Of a stretch of DNA of 35,665 bases, positions 15,562 through 22,965 are shown one piece after another; within the stretch, counting starts at the first letter, position 1; each line of letters starts with the position of its first letter. The translations under genes were made by a program, and so were the position numbers. Origin of the DNA: an uncultured Verrucomicrobia subdivision 3 bacterium (GTDB lineage: Bacteria > Verrucomicrobiota > Verrucomicrobiia > Limisphaerales > UBA11358); contig CAIJGS010000133.1 in NCBI GenBank assembly GCA_903820285.1, positions 1-35,665 of the forward strand. The letters are read 5' to 3'. The notes under the pieces were generated by a model. The model saw only the letters and a list, made by a program, of their open reading frames with translations. It was not told where the DNA came from and searched no databases.

Positions 15562-16011
15562 ATGCCAGAGATTCACACGCTTACACTTCGAGAGGCACAC
15601 CGAGCAGGTGGCGATGGAAAGACTGCACGCACCTATTCTGATTTTTATGTCTCTGGCATACGATTGCTTGACCTGCTGTGTTGGCATGATGCTGATTTTA
15701 TTGCACCGCTTGGTTGGGGGCCAGTCGAGGTACAGCAGTTAACGATTGCCGAGTTATTGTGCTGCCAGAAGCCATCACAATCCAATGGCCGTTGCCAGCT
15801 TTACATTTGTCCGGAATGCGCAGACTTTGGTTGTGGTGCCGTTACCGTTCGCGTCGAGCGAGAAGGAGACTTTATTGTTTGGCGTGACTTTGCATTCGAG
15901 AACGGTTACGAAGGTCCACAATTATATGACCTCAAACCTTTGCACTTTGATGCGACTGTCTACGAGCATACATTGAGTGCTTTCAAGCCATATGAGATAC
16001 GATCGGTCTAA
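15562..16011 (+). CDS. Conserved hypothetical protein with a CPECADFGCG motif
   Basis: 149 residues from the ATG at 15562; a TTG at 15553 would add three residues. Acidic, soluble, no signal peptide. The middle has YICPECADFGCGAVTVRVE (residues about 87-105) then FIVWRDFAFENGYE, a pattern I recall from a widespread uncharacterised family in actinobacteria and other phyla, along with FYVSGIRLLDLL and APLGWG nearer the N-terminus. The cysteines (CPEC...C) could bind a metal, but this is unproven. Base composition is intermediate and less GC-rich than its neighbours. The start lies 12 bp after GTTAGGC and 44 bp after the 56-bp repeat, so the gene may be part of a mobile cassette-like unit. Confidence 0.75.
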   Translation: MPEIHTLTLREAHRAGGDGKTARTYSDFYVSGIRLLDLLCWHDADFIAPLGWGPVEVQQLTIAELLCCQKPSQSNGRCQLYICPECADFGCGAVTVRVEREGDFIVWRDFAFENGYEGPQLYDLKPLHFDATVYEHTLSAFKPYEIRSV

Positions 16012-16146
16012 GTTACTGCATTCAACCGCCATCGGGCTCGGCCACGCGCTGCGGCTGAGACAGCCGCGGTCCGCCCGCCGCCTTCGCGGTTGACTTCGCC
16101 CGGCCAACCTGTTCAAGTGAGTGGCGGTTAATATCACTTATATTCT

Positions 16147-16461
16147 ATGGTTCTAGTCGGCATGTTTCTGAATTTTGGGGCGATGTTCATTCCAGTGTTG
16201 TACATGCTGGCCATGCGCTTCAAAGGCTCGGCCCAGCGGCTCATGCTGATCGGTTTCGGCCTGCAACTGTTCTGGTCGATCGGCGTGGCGGGACTGGTTT
16301 ATATGTCCTGGCGCGCGGGTAACAAGGACTATTGGGCCGGCTGGGGCCTGCTGCTGCCAGTCAACATTGTCAGCCTCATTTACTATTCCGCCGTGCTGTT
16401 CGTGGATTCCCGCCGCGCCAAAAAAGGGCAGCGGAAACCGGTAGATGGCGGCAAGGCCTGA
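16147..16461 (+). CDS. Small membrane protein of unknown function
   Basis: 104 residues with three hydrophobic helices (about 2-24, 33-54 and 66-85) and a basic tail (SRRAKKGQRKP) on the cytoplasmic side. The codon use is again GC-rich, like the core genes. A second ATG at residue 6 (16162) could also serve as the start. Between this gene and the previous one is a GC-rich 135-bp spacer with a strong GCGGCT-GAGAC-AGCCGC hairpin. No family recognised. It is upstream of the glycosidase pair but 98 bp away and shares no clear promoter with it. Confidence 0.65.
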   Translation: MVLVGMFLNFGAMFIPVLYMLAMRFKGSAQRLMLIGFGLQLFWSIGVAGLVYMSWRAGNKDYWAGWGLLLPVNIVSLIYYSAVLFVDSRRAKKGQRKPVDGGKA

Positions 16462-16558
16462 CCGCTGGACGGACGGGTTCCTCGTCGGCACTCCTTGAAC
16501 GTCAGGCACTCCTACCTGAACAAACGTTCACTGCCCAGGTCGGCCGGTTTGCTTCAGA

Positions 16559-17605
16559 ATGTCCGCACTCATCATGCCGCACATTCCAATCATTCCGACT
16601 GCCCGGATTCGTTTTCCACAGCGCACTACCCTGATCGCCCTGCTGGCCATTGGCTGGCTGACCTTGGCATCCGCGGGGCAGGCTGCCTCAACTGAGGCGG
16701 ATCATTCCCCAAGCCTCAAAGCCGCCCTCCTGCCCGCCCCCAAAAACGGCGGCTTCGCCATGGATGGCTATATGCTCTGGTGTTCCTCCATCGTCCGGAT
16801 TGGCGATACCTACCATATGTTCGCCTCCCGCTGGCCGGCGCAATATGCCATGGCCGGCTGGACCAAATATTCCGAATGTGTCCGCGCCACCGCCACCAAC
16901 CTTTGCGGACCCTACACGTTTCAGGAAGTGGTCCTGCAAAAACGGCCCGATCATTGGGACAAATCCCGCGTGCACAATGTCAAGCTCGTACGGGCCGGCG
17001 GCAAATACGTCATCTTCTATATCAACAGCGCCAATGAAACCGGCTATGCCGAGGCGGATTCCGTCCTGGGACCATGGACGCGTTCCGACAAACCGCTGAT
17101 CCGCGCCAGCAATCCCGCGCCGCTCGTTCGGGACGATGGCAGTCTCTATGTTTTTTGCCGGCTCAAGGATGCCGCGCAGGTGAACCGGGGTGTGGCCTTT
17201 ACTGCGCCGTCCTATGCCGGTCCTTACACGTCCGTCGCCGCCGGTGCCAATCTGCTGCCTGACGGCGGCGAACTGGAAGACCCGACGATCTGGTGGGCCA
17301 ACGATCATTACAACATCCTGTTGAACGATTGGAAAGGTCACGCCACCGGCGTGCCCAAGGGCGGTGCTCAATACTATTCCAAGGATGGCGTGGCCTATCA
17401 GCTGGTGTCGAAGGAACCGGTTTTCACCAAGACTGTTCCCTACGATGACGGCACGTCCGAGACCTTCAGCCGGCGCGAGCGGCCCTTCGTCTATGTGAAT
17501 GAAAAAGGTGAGGTGCTGGCGTTATTTACCGCCTGTCTGCCCCAAAGCGGCCCCTCCCGCATCGTCGCCCAGCCCGTGAATCACTATTATCCCGCCAATC
17601 CCTGA
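16559..17605 (+). CDS. Secreted GH43-like five-bladed beta-propeller protein
   Basis: 348 residues. Hydrophobic segment at about 24-41 (TLIALLAIGWLTLASAG) followed by QAAS is a signal peptide; the 16574 ATG is an alternative start. The mature part shows the repeated blade pattern of GH43/GH32-like propellers: GDTYHMFASRW, GKYVIFYINSANETGYAEADSVLGPW, DDGSLYVFCRL and GELEDPTIWWANDHYNILLND, with acidic residues at strand ends where catalytic Asp/Glu sit in GH43. I do not recognise the exact subfamily. Only 36 bp separate it from the GH28-like gene, so the two are probably co-transcribed and act on the same polysaccharide. The natural substrate is unknown; alpha-L-arabinose or galactose side chains would fit the neighbours. 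Confidence 0.8.
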   Translation: MSALIMPHIPIIPTARIRFPQRTTLIALLAIGWLTLASAGQAASTEADHSPSLKAALLPAPKNGGFAMDGYMLWCSSIVRIGDTYHMFASRWPAQYAMAGWTKYSECVRATATNLCGPYTFQEVVLQKRPDHWDKSRVHNVKLVRAGGKYVIFYINSANETGYAEADSVLGPWTRSDKPLIRASNPAPLVRDDGSLYVFCRLKDAAQVNRGVAFTAPSYAGPYTSVAAGANLLPDGGELEDPTIWWANDHYNILLNDWKGHATGVPKGGAQYYSKDGVAYQLVSKEPVFTKTVPYDDGTSETFSRRERPFVYVNEKGEVLALFTACLPQSGPSRIVAQPVNHYYPANP

Positions 17606-17641
17606 TACGAGGCAGAACGTTGCCTTACGACCCCGGCCATC

Positions 17642-19390
17642 ATGAATGATTCCAGCTCGCAAAACTTTACCCGGCGCAACTGGCTGGGCCTGATTTCCAC
17701 CGCCTCGCTTGGCTCCGGCCTGCTTGCGGCGGCGACCGCCCGGGCCGCCGAACCGGTGGCTGGTCAACCCGGCCACGACCCGGCGGCCGGTGCCCGGGTG
17801 TTTAACATCCGCGATTTCGGTGCCAAGGGCGATGGCCAGACCCTTGATACCGCCGCCGTGCAGGCCGCCATTGATGCCTGCCATCAGGACCAGGGCGGCA
17901 CTGTGCTTGTGCCGGCGGGCACGTTTGTGATCGGCACCGTGGAATTGAAAAGCAACGTCACCCTGCACCTCGCCGCGCAGGGCACTCTGCTGGGCAGCGC
18001 TCACGGCCCGGATTATCATGCGGTGGAGGCCATCCCCCTGGCGGGCGATTCTACGCTGGCGGATGGCAATGTCGGCCTGCTCTTCGCCGTGGGTAGCGAG
18101 AATATCACGGTCGAAGGTCCGGGCACCATTGACGGCCGGGGCGCGCAGTTCCGCAGTCCCGCCCGGGGCGAGCCTTCGCCCGCCGGCATCACCGGCAGTC
18201 ACCGGCCGTATCATCTGCTGTTTTACCAATGCCGGAATCTGCGCGTGCGCGACATTTTTCTGAAGGACAGCGCCTTTCATTCCGTGCGCATCATCCAGAG
18301 CAGCCAGGTGCTGCTGGATGGCATCCGCATCCGCGGCCGGGTGATTCACAACAACGACGGCTTTCATTTCATCAGTTGCGAATATGTCCATCTCACCAAC
18401 TCCGATGTGCAATCCCAAGATGACGCCTGCGCCCTCTTCGGCAGTTGCAAGTTCATTACCATCACCAACTGTTCGTTCAGCACGCGCTGGTCGGTGTTCC
18501 GGTTCGGCGGCGGCGTGGCGGAAAACATCGCCATCTCCAATTGCCTGCTGGTGGAGGTATACGGCTGCCCCATCAAACTGCGCTGCGGACCCGGGGCGCG
18601 CTTTGAAAACATTTCCTTTGCCAACCTCGTGATGCGGGATGTCACCGGCCCCATTTCCATCGGCAACGGCCCGCGCAGCCAGCATTCGCGCAGCAGTGGC
18701 ACCGGGGTTTCCACCAATCAGCCCGCCAGTTCCGAATCCAACACGGAGGCGGATGCCCAGCTGCCACCCGGCGTGGTGCGTAACATTTCATTTCACGGTA
18801 TCCGCGCTACGGTCACCAAGCCAATGCCGCTGACCGGCTCGGAATTTGTCAGCACCTACAATCCCGGCGAAATCTTTTCGTGCATCACGTTGAACGGCTT
18901 TGACGATGGGGTGCTGGAGAACATCACGTTCGACGATGTGCACATCACCTTTCCCGGCGGCGGCACGGCGGAACAGGGGGCCGTGCGCGCCGTGCCCAAG
19001 GTGGCGGGCGAATATTATTCCATGGGCGTGCCGCCGGCTTGCGGGCTGTTTGCACGCAATGTGCGCGGCCTCACCCTGCAAAATGTGCGTTTGGAAACCG
19101 CCACGCCCGACCTGCGCCCGGCCCTGGTGCTGGATCAGGTGAGCGATACCACGGTAAATGGGCTGGCGGTGACGGGTGATCGCGGGGCGGAATCCGTGCT
19201 GCGGTTCACCGCCGTGCAGGATGTCTTGCTCAGTGCCACGCGTCTGCTGAAACCGGCGGCGGTATTTCTGCCGGTGGAGGGCATGGCCAATGGCGGTATC
19301 ACTCTGGATGGTGGCGATATTTCCAAAGCCGTCACCCCGCTGATTTTCAAAGATGGGGCCGAGGCGAAGTCGGTCAAATGGCGGGCGTGA
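17642..19390 (+). CDS. GH28-like polygalacturonase-type beta-helix enzyme with Tat signal
   Basis: 582 residues. A twin-arginine signal (TRRNWLGLISTASLGSG, with R11 and R12) predicts folded export. The parallel beta-helix starts with RVFNIRDFGAKGDG, the pectate-lyase-3/GH28 opening. The catalytic-type acids are present in degenerate form: NNDGFHF (D239) and QDDACAL (D260, D261) where polygalacturonases have NTDG and GDDC. The expected GHG and RIK motifs are not obvious, so substrate specificity may differ from pectin hydrolysis. Hexapeptide-like coils (ENITVEGPGTIDG, RNLRVRDIFLKDSAF) are typical of the fold. It follows the GH43-like gene by 36 bp and ends 18 bp before the convergent Nudix gene. 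Confidence 0.85.
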   Translation: MNDSSSQNFTRRNWLGLISTASLGSGLLAAATARAAEPVAGQPGHDPAAGARVFNIRDFGAKGDGQTLDTAAVQAAIDACHQDQGGTVLVPAGTFVIGTVELKSNVTLHLAAQGTLLGSAHGPDYHAVEAIPLAGDSTLADGNVGLLFAVGSENITVEGPGTIDGRGAQFRSPARGEPSPAGITGSHRPYHLLFYQCRNLRVRDIFLKDSAFHSVRIIQSSQVLLDGIRIRGRVIHNNDGFHFISCEYVHLTNSDVQSQDDACALFGSCKFITITNCSFSTRWSVFRFGGGVAENIAISNCLLVEVYGCPIKLRCGPGARFENISFANLVMRDVTGPISIGNGPRSQHSRSSGTGVSTNQPASSESNTEADAQLPPGVVRNISFHGIRATVTKPMPLTGSEFVSTYNPGEIFSCITLNGFDDGVLENITFDDVHITFPGGGTAEQGAVRAVPKVAGEYYSMGVPPACGLFARNVRGLTLQNVRLETATPDLRPALVLDQVSDTTVNGLAVTGDRGAESVLRFTAVQDVLLSATRLLKPAAVFLPVEGMANGGITLDGGDISKAVTPLIFKDGAEAKSVKWRA

Positions 19391-19408
19391 ATCTTCCGGG
19401 CGGCCCGC

Positions 19409-19963
19409 TCACTTTTTCAAGCCGCGCTGCCAGAGTTCAAAATGGTACAGGGCGGCGACCACGAGCGGGTGTTTGATCTTTTCCTCCGCCACCAGCCGGG
19501 GAATATCCGCCACGGGCACGAGCCGGGTGATGAGGTCTTCGCCCTGGTCAAATTCCACGCCGTGCTGGAGCCGGCAGTTTTCCACGATTACGCTGTAACA
19601 GTTATTACTGAAGATCGCGGGGTTGGCATGAACCGTCGCTAGCAGGCGGGCGTTTTCGCCGGCATAGCCGGTTTCTTCGCGCAGTTCCCGCACGCCGCAG
19701 ACCACGGGATCGGTTTCCTCCGGGTCCATCATGCCGCCGGGAATCTCCAGCTCCACCGTTTGGGAGCCGTGACGGAATTGCTCCACCATCACGAGTTGAT
19801 GGTCCGGCGTGAGCGCCAGGACATTCACCCAATGGACGCTGTCGGCGATGTAAAAGTCGTGCTCCTGACCGGTGCGCGGGTTGATGCTGGTATCCTGACG
19901 CAACTTGAAAATGCGGAAATCCCCGATGGCGGTGGAGCGGATTTTGACCCAGGGTTTGACCAT
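19409..19963 (-). CDS. Nudix hydrolase, ADP-ribose pyrophosphatase-like
   Basis: 184 residues. The Nudix box lies at about 76-100: GGMMDPEE, then VRELREETGY, with E93, E96 and E97 as the metal-binding glutamates. The spacing between the first Glu and the R-E-L core is one residue longer than the standard G-x5-E-x7-RE pattern, as in some NudF-like proteins. Flanking VNVLALTPDHQLVMVEQFRHG and ELEIPGGM match ADP-ribose/sugar-nucleotide pyrophosphatases, which cleave ADP-ribose or related nucleotides to control their levels. The small gene at 19968 ends 4 bp upstream, so the two are likely an operon. The exact substrate cannot be read from sequence. Confidence 0.88.
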   Translation of the reverse strand: MVKPWVKIRSTAIGDFRIFKLRQDTSINPRTGQEHDFYIADSVHWVNVLALTPDHQLVMVEQFRHGSQTVELEIPGGMMDPEETDPVVCGVRELREETGYAGENARLLATVHANPAIFSNNCYSVIVENCRLQHGVEFDQGEDLITRLVPVADIPRLVAEEKIKHPLVVAALYHFELWQRGLKK

Positions 19964-19967
19964 AAAT

Positions 19968-20171
19968 TTAAAAGCCCCGCTGCTTGGCGGCCCAGCCCTG
20001 TTTCATGAGGGTGAGCAGATGGTGGAGCGCCTCGTCGTAGGGTTGGTTCCGTTCGGCGGCGAGCTGATGGGCGCGCTTGTCGAGTTGCGCAGCCATTTCC
20101 GGGGACTTCTCCGCCGGACAGCCGAGGGCGACCAGGATTTGTGTCAGTTGGGCGATTTCCACGCCCGTCAT
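19968..20171 (-). CDS. Small hypothetical protein upstream of the Nudix gene
   Basis: 67 residues, helical and amphipathic, starting MTGVEIAQLTQILVALGCPA, then EKSPEMAAQLDKRAHQLAAE and a HHLLTLMKQGWAAKQ helix. No membrane segment or catalytic motif. Stop codon 4 bp before the Nudix start, so probably co-expressed. Its composition is like the other core genes, which supports a real gene, but I do not know the family. Confidence 0.65.
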   Translation of the reverse strand: MTGVEIAQLTQILVALGCPAEKSPEMAAQLDKRAHQLAAERNQPYDEALHHLLTLMKQGWAAKQRGF

Positions 20172-20201
20172 TTAACCAAAACCCCGGCGGATGACACGGA
20201 T

Positions 20202-20240
20202 AAAAAAAGCGGCGCAGACCAGGTCTGCGCCGCTTCGGTT
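20202..20240 (-). terminator. Rho-independent terminator after the cytosolic cyclophilin gene
   Basis: Read on the minus strand, a 12-bp GC-rich perfect stem (AAGCGGCGCAGA paired with TCTGCGCCGCTT, 5-nt loop) is followed by a run of T (TTTTTTT). It lies 19 bp beyond the stop at 20259 and fits that gene. Confidence 0.92.
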
Positions 20241-20258
20241 AATAATCGGGTTGGTCGC

Positions 20259-20762
20259 TCAGGCTTCGACAATGGTCACGCTGACCACGCCGATGCGCTT
20301 GTTCGGCTTGCTGGCTTCGCCGGAACCGCTCGCACCCACCGGGGTGCTGGAGATCTTCGCGAGCACATCCTCACCCTTCGTGAGCTTGCCGAACGCCGTG
20401 TACTGGCGGTCCAGGAACGAGGCATTGCCGTCGCAAATGAAGAACTGGGAGCCGGCGGAGTCGGGGTTCGAGCTGCGGGCCATGGAGATCACGCCGCGCT
20501 GGTGGGAACGGTCATTGAACTCGGCCTTGATCTGGTAGCCGGGACCGCCCGTGCCCCAGGCGCGTTCCTTGGTGGCATCCTTGGTCAGCGGATCGCCGCC
20601 CTGGACCATGAAGCCCTTGATGATGCGGTGAAAACAGGTGCCGTCGTAAAAGCCTTTCTTCGCGAGGGTCTTGAAGTTTTCGACCGTCTTGGGGGCGACG
20701 TCGGACCAGAATTCGAGGGTGAGGTCACCCTCGGTGGTTTTGATAATGGCTACTTCGCTCAT
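20259..20762 (-). CDS. Cytosolic cyclophilin-type peptidyl-prolyl cis-trans isomerase
   Basis: 167 residues, no signal. Catalyses cis-trans isomerisation of Xaa-Pro bonds. The cyclophilin signature FHRIIKGFMVQGGD is at 44-57 and GSQFFI at 104-109, with GGPGYQIKAEF between; all catalytic-pocket residues visible (R46, F51, Q54, F107). Starts KTTEGDLTLEFWSDVAPKTVENF as in PpiB-type proteins. A strong terminator follows. It is a paralog of the lipoprotein cyclophilin upstream, about 50% alike by eye. The intergenic distance to it is 30 bp, so they may be co-transcribed. Confidence 0.95.
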   Translation of the reverse strand: MSEVAIIKTTEGDLTLEFWSDVAPKTVENFKTLAKKGFYDGTCFHRIIKGFMVQGGDPLTKDATKERAWGTGGPGYQIKAEFNDRSHQRGVISMARSSNPDSAGSQFFICDGNASFLDRQYTAFGKLTKGEDVLAKISSTPVGASGSGEASKPNKRIGVVSVTIVEA

Positions 20763-20792
20763 AAAATGTTGGTTAATGATATATGGAAATGA

Positions 20793-21449
20793 TTACTTCA
20801 AATTCACGCTGTCGGCGGGAACAATGTGGATGCTCTCGATGTTCACGCGCGTGACCGGGCGGTCGGAGCCTTCGGTCGGGGTGGTGGCGATTTTGTCGAG
20901 CACGTCAAAGCCCTTGAGCAAATTGCCAAAGACCGTGTACTGGCCGTCCAGGCTGCCAGCATCGGCATGGCAGATGAAGAACTGGCTGCCGGCGGAGTCC
21001 GGGTCCGGAGTACGGGCCATGGAGAGGATGCCGCGGGCATGATGGCGGGAATTGAACTCAGCCTTGATCGTGTAGCCCGGACCGCCCTGACCCCAGCTAT
21101 CCTTCTTGGAATCATCCTTCGTGTTCGGATCGCCGCCTTGGATCATGAAACCGGGGATCACGCGGTGGAAGGCCTGGCCGTCATAGAACCCGCTCTTGGC
21201 GAGCTTCTTGAAGTTGGCGACGTGGTTGGGCGCGAGGTCGGGATAGAATTCCACGATCATCGTGCCGAGACTGGTCTTGATCACGCCGACCTCCTTCACC
21301 TCCGCCGCCGGGGCATTGGTGCTGGCGGCAACCGTGACGGCAGCGGGCGCATTGGTGGCGGCTGCGGTGGTGTTGGTTTTGGAATCATCCGCCTGGCAAC
21401 CGGCCACCAGGGCGAACAAACCGAGACAGATAAATTGAATTGCTTTCAT
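20793..21449 (-). CDS. Lipoprotein cyclophilin-type peptidyl-prolyl isomerase
   Basis: 218 residues from the ATG at 21449, chosen because the protein then begins MKAIQFICLGLFALVAGC, a lipoprotein signal with lipobox LVAGC and acylated C18; a start at 21479 would spoil it. A Thr/Ala/Asn-rich linker (about 20-50) ties the anchor to the catalytic domain. The cyclophilin motifs FHRVIPGFMIQGGD (94-107) and GSQFFI (154-159) are intact. It would sit on a periplasmic membrane face, helping secreted or outer-membrane proteins to fold. The residues after the lipid cysteine are Q19, so the Asp+2 inner-membrane retention signal is absent. The tandem position with the cytosolic copy points to a gene duplication. 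Confidence 0.93.
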   Translation of the reverse strand: MKAIQFICLGLFALVAGCQADDSKTNTTAAATNAPAAVTVAASTNAPAAEVKEVGVIKTSLGTMIVEFYPDLAPNHVANFKKLAKSGFYDGQAFHRVIPGFMIQGGDPNTKDDSKKDSWGQGGPGYTIKAEFNSRHHARGILSMARTPDPDSAGSQFFICHADAGSLDGQYTVFGNLLKGFDVLDKIATTPTEGSDRPVTRVNIESIHIVPADSVNLK

Positions 21450-21556
21450 GGTCGCAACATTTTCCATACCGAACGGCAAAAGCCAAGGCTAAATGCTGAA
21501 GCTTTCCGGGTTGTGATTGACGGCCAGCAACCGGAGGATGGTTTTCTCAAAGTCGC

Positions 21557-21757
21557 CTAGCGGCATAATTCGGCGGCCATCTGGAAGCCGCGCCGTCCGC
21601 CATCCGCGCGCAGCCGTTCGCAGAAGTAAGGTATTTCTTCCGCGACGATTTCTGCATCCCGCCGCATGAACCAGAAACAACGGGCATGAAACTCCCGGTA
21701 CGCCTGCTGAGCCAAGGCGAGTTTCTCCGCCGGAAAATCCGGTGCCGGTGTTTTCAT
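21557..21757 (-). CDS. Small hypothetical protein
   Basis: 66 residues from the ATG at 21757 (MKTPAPDFPAEKLALAQQAY); the frame can be extended to 21802 but the added residues look like translated non-coding sequence. One conserved-looking segment reads AYREFHARCFWFMRRDAEI, followed by EEIPYFCERLRADGGRRGF. Soluble, acidic-basic mixed, no catalytic motif. I recall similar short proteins from verrucomicrobial genomes but know no function. It is isolated by about 100 bp on each side. Confidence 0.6.
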   Translation of the reverse strand: MKTPAPDFPAEKLALAQQAYREFHARCFWFMRRDAEIVAEEIPYFCERLRADGGRRGFQMAAELCR

Positions 21758-21874
21758 CGGGCCCACTCCCCGCAAACTAGCCCAAATACGCCCGGGTATC
21801 AATCGTACTCTGTTACCCCCTTCCAGCCGCCCTGAACAGCGGAGATTCCTTCGTCTGGTGGTCAGGTCTCACAG

Positions 21875-22276
21875 TCAGGGTTTGGCTGATTTTGGATGGA
21901 AGGCGAAAGCGTAGTCGTGGGCGGTCACGCTGACGCCGGCGGCTTTGGCCAGACGCTCCGCAGCCTCTGCCAAGGTCACGTTTTTGAGGGTGAGCGTGAG
22001 CTTGGGGCCGGGCGCGGGAATGCCTTGTTCGATTAGAAAATTGACGCCTTTTTTGTCCGGGTCATGCTGCCGGCCGGCCAGCGTCAATTGGCGGAGCGCC
22101 TCGAAAAAGGTGACGCCCTCCACCTTGAACTCCGGCAGCACGATGGTCTTGGCTTTCGTGACAATGGCGCGCTCGGGCACTTTGGTGTCCGCCGCAGTGG
22201 CGATGGGGGGGGTGCCGATATTTAAAGCCAAGGCGAAGAGCAAAGTGGTCAGAGTGGTTTGCAGGGTGCGTTTCAT
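21875..22276 (-). CDS. Small secreted protein with a secretin/TonB short N-terminal (STN)-like domain
   Basis: 133 residues. Signal peptide about 1-29 (TLTTLLFALALNIG, ending ATAA). The remaining about 100 residues contain FEALRQLTLAGRQHD, then KLTLTLKNVTLAEAAERLAKAAGVSVTAHDYAFAFHP, the beta-alpha-beta pattern of STN domains found at the start of secretins and TonB-dependent receptors. Here it is free-standing, so it may act in the periplasm as a ligand-binding or assembly factor. No partner gene is adjacent. The domain call is by pattern; the stand-alone function is unknown. Confidence 0.75.
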   Translation of the reverse strand: MKRTLQTTLTTLLFALALNIGTPPIATAADTKVPERAIVTKAKTIVLPEFKVEGVTFFEALRQLTLAGRQHDPDKKGVNFLIEQGIPAPGPKLTLTLKNVTLAEAAERLAKAAGVSVTAHDYAFAFHPKSAKP

Positions 22277-22466
22277 GGTTAGGAGTTAGAAGGTGGCAGC
22301 GATGGCGGAAATATTATATCAACTAGGTGGATGATAAAAAAGCATACCAAATGGCACGGGTCTCAGATTAGTCAAAAAAACTCCAGCTGGATAGCCCAAC
22401 GGTAAATAGCCGTATCTGAAAAATCGGGGCAACTTGGCCGAACGAAAAACAACTGGGGTATGGGAA

Positions 22467-22530
22467 TGCCCTCATCCGGCCTTTGGGCCACCTTCTCCCA
22501 TCCGATGGGAGAAGGGAGAATCAGAGGGCG
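22467..22530. repeat. Half-copy of the CCCTCTCC-type element, copy D
   Basis: CCTTCTCCCATC pairs with GATGGGAGAAGG, preceded by GCCCTCATCCGGCC. The outer CCCTCATCC and the CCTTCTCC stem are shared with the ends of the elements at 847-1013 and 23787-23945; no central core is present. Confidence 0.6.
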
Positions 22531-22536
22531 CGTGAA

Positions 22537-22599
22537 CCCGGGGCGGCGGTTGCTTTCGCGCTCTTGCCCCGGGCTGGTATGGTGTCGCTCCGTTGGAGC
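22537..22599 (+). repeat. Two-hairpin intergenic element, copy 3
   Basis: CCCGGGGC (22537-22544) pairs with GCCCCGGG (22566-22573), followed by CTGGTATGG and the hairpin GCTCC-GTT-GGAGC (22587-22599). Copy 5 at 29932 has the same layout with compensatory base changes in both stems. Confidence 0.75.
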
Positions 22600-22724
22600 T
22601 TGCGTTGGGCTCGTGATCGGTTTGGAGGCAATCGGCAGTCTTCACCAACCGGCAATGGATGTGGGTAATGGCAATATCGACGGGGCGCCTCCCATGCAGG
22701 GCGGGAATATGTTTGAGGCGGATA

Positions 22725-22785
22725 CCCAGGCCTGCGCTCGGGGACTCGCTCCTGCCTGGGCTGTAACCTTGCGGGCCTTTAGCCC
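22725..22785 (+). repeat. Two-hairpin intergenic element, copy 4
   Basis: CCCAGG (22725-22730) pairs with CCTGGG (22755-22760), then CT, a TAACCT linker and GGGC-CTTTA-GCCC (22773-22785). Near-identical to the element at 15240 over 67 bp. Confidence 0.72.
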
Positions 22786-22872
22786 TCGGGCATGGTTTGA
22801 TGTGCGTGATGGGATTGGGCGGCGTGTGCTGGCTCCCCTGCCGGGGAGCGGGAGGTTGGCGGGGGGCGTGAA

Positions 22873-22930
22873 CCGGTGGTGTCGCTAATCGCTCAACCAC
22901 CGGCTACCGGCTGGCATCCCGCCGGGATGC
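22873..22930 (+). repeat. Two-hairpin intergenic element, divergent copy
   Basis: CCGGTGGT (22873-22880) pairs with ACCACCGG (22896-22903); a 10-bp linker leads to GCATCCC-GCC-GGGATGC (22914-22930). The architecture matches the other two-hairpin elements but the sequence is different and lacks the GGGCT junction. Confidence 0.5.
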
Positions 22931-22965
22931 ATAGGGCGGATACCATTGCTCAGGCGAGCCGTCGC

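Larger units (their letters stand above)
22277..22965. other. Intergenic region built of several palindromic repeats
   Basis: About 690 bp with no gene. It holds a short MITE-half-like hairpin (22467-22530), three two-hairpin elements (22537-22599, 22725-22785 and 22873-22930) and plain sequence before 22440. Open frames here on both strands are translations of these repeats. The strand-specific promoters for the genes on either side are not recognisable. Confidence 0.7.

Noticed and set aside
16024-16129. Rho-independent terminator after the 15562 gene
   Set aside because: The hairpin at 16051-16067 is strong but is not followed by a T-tract; the outer arms are better explained as part of a repeat or attC-like structure.
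22460-22900. Open frames of about 142 codons on both strands
   Set aside because: They are built from three palindromic repeats and have no coherent protein pattern.
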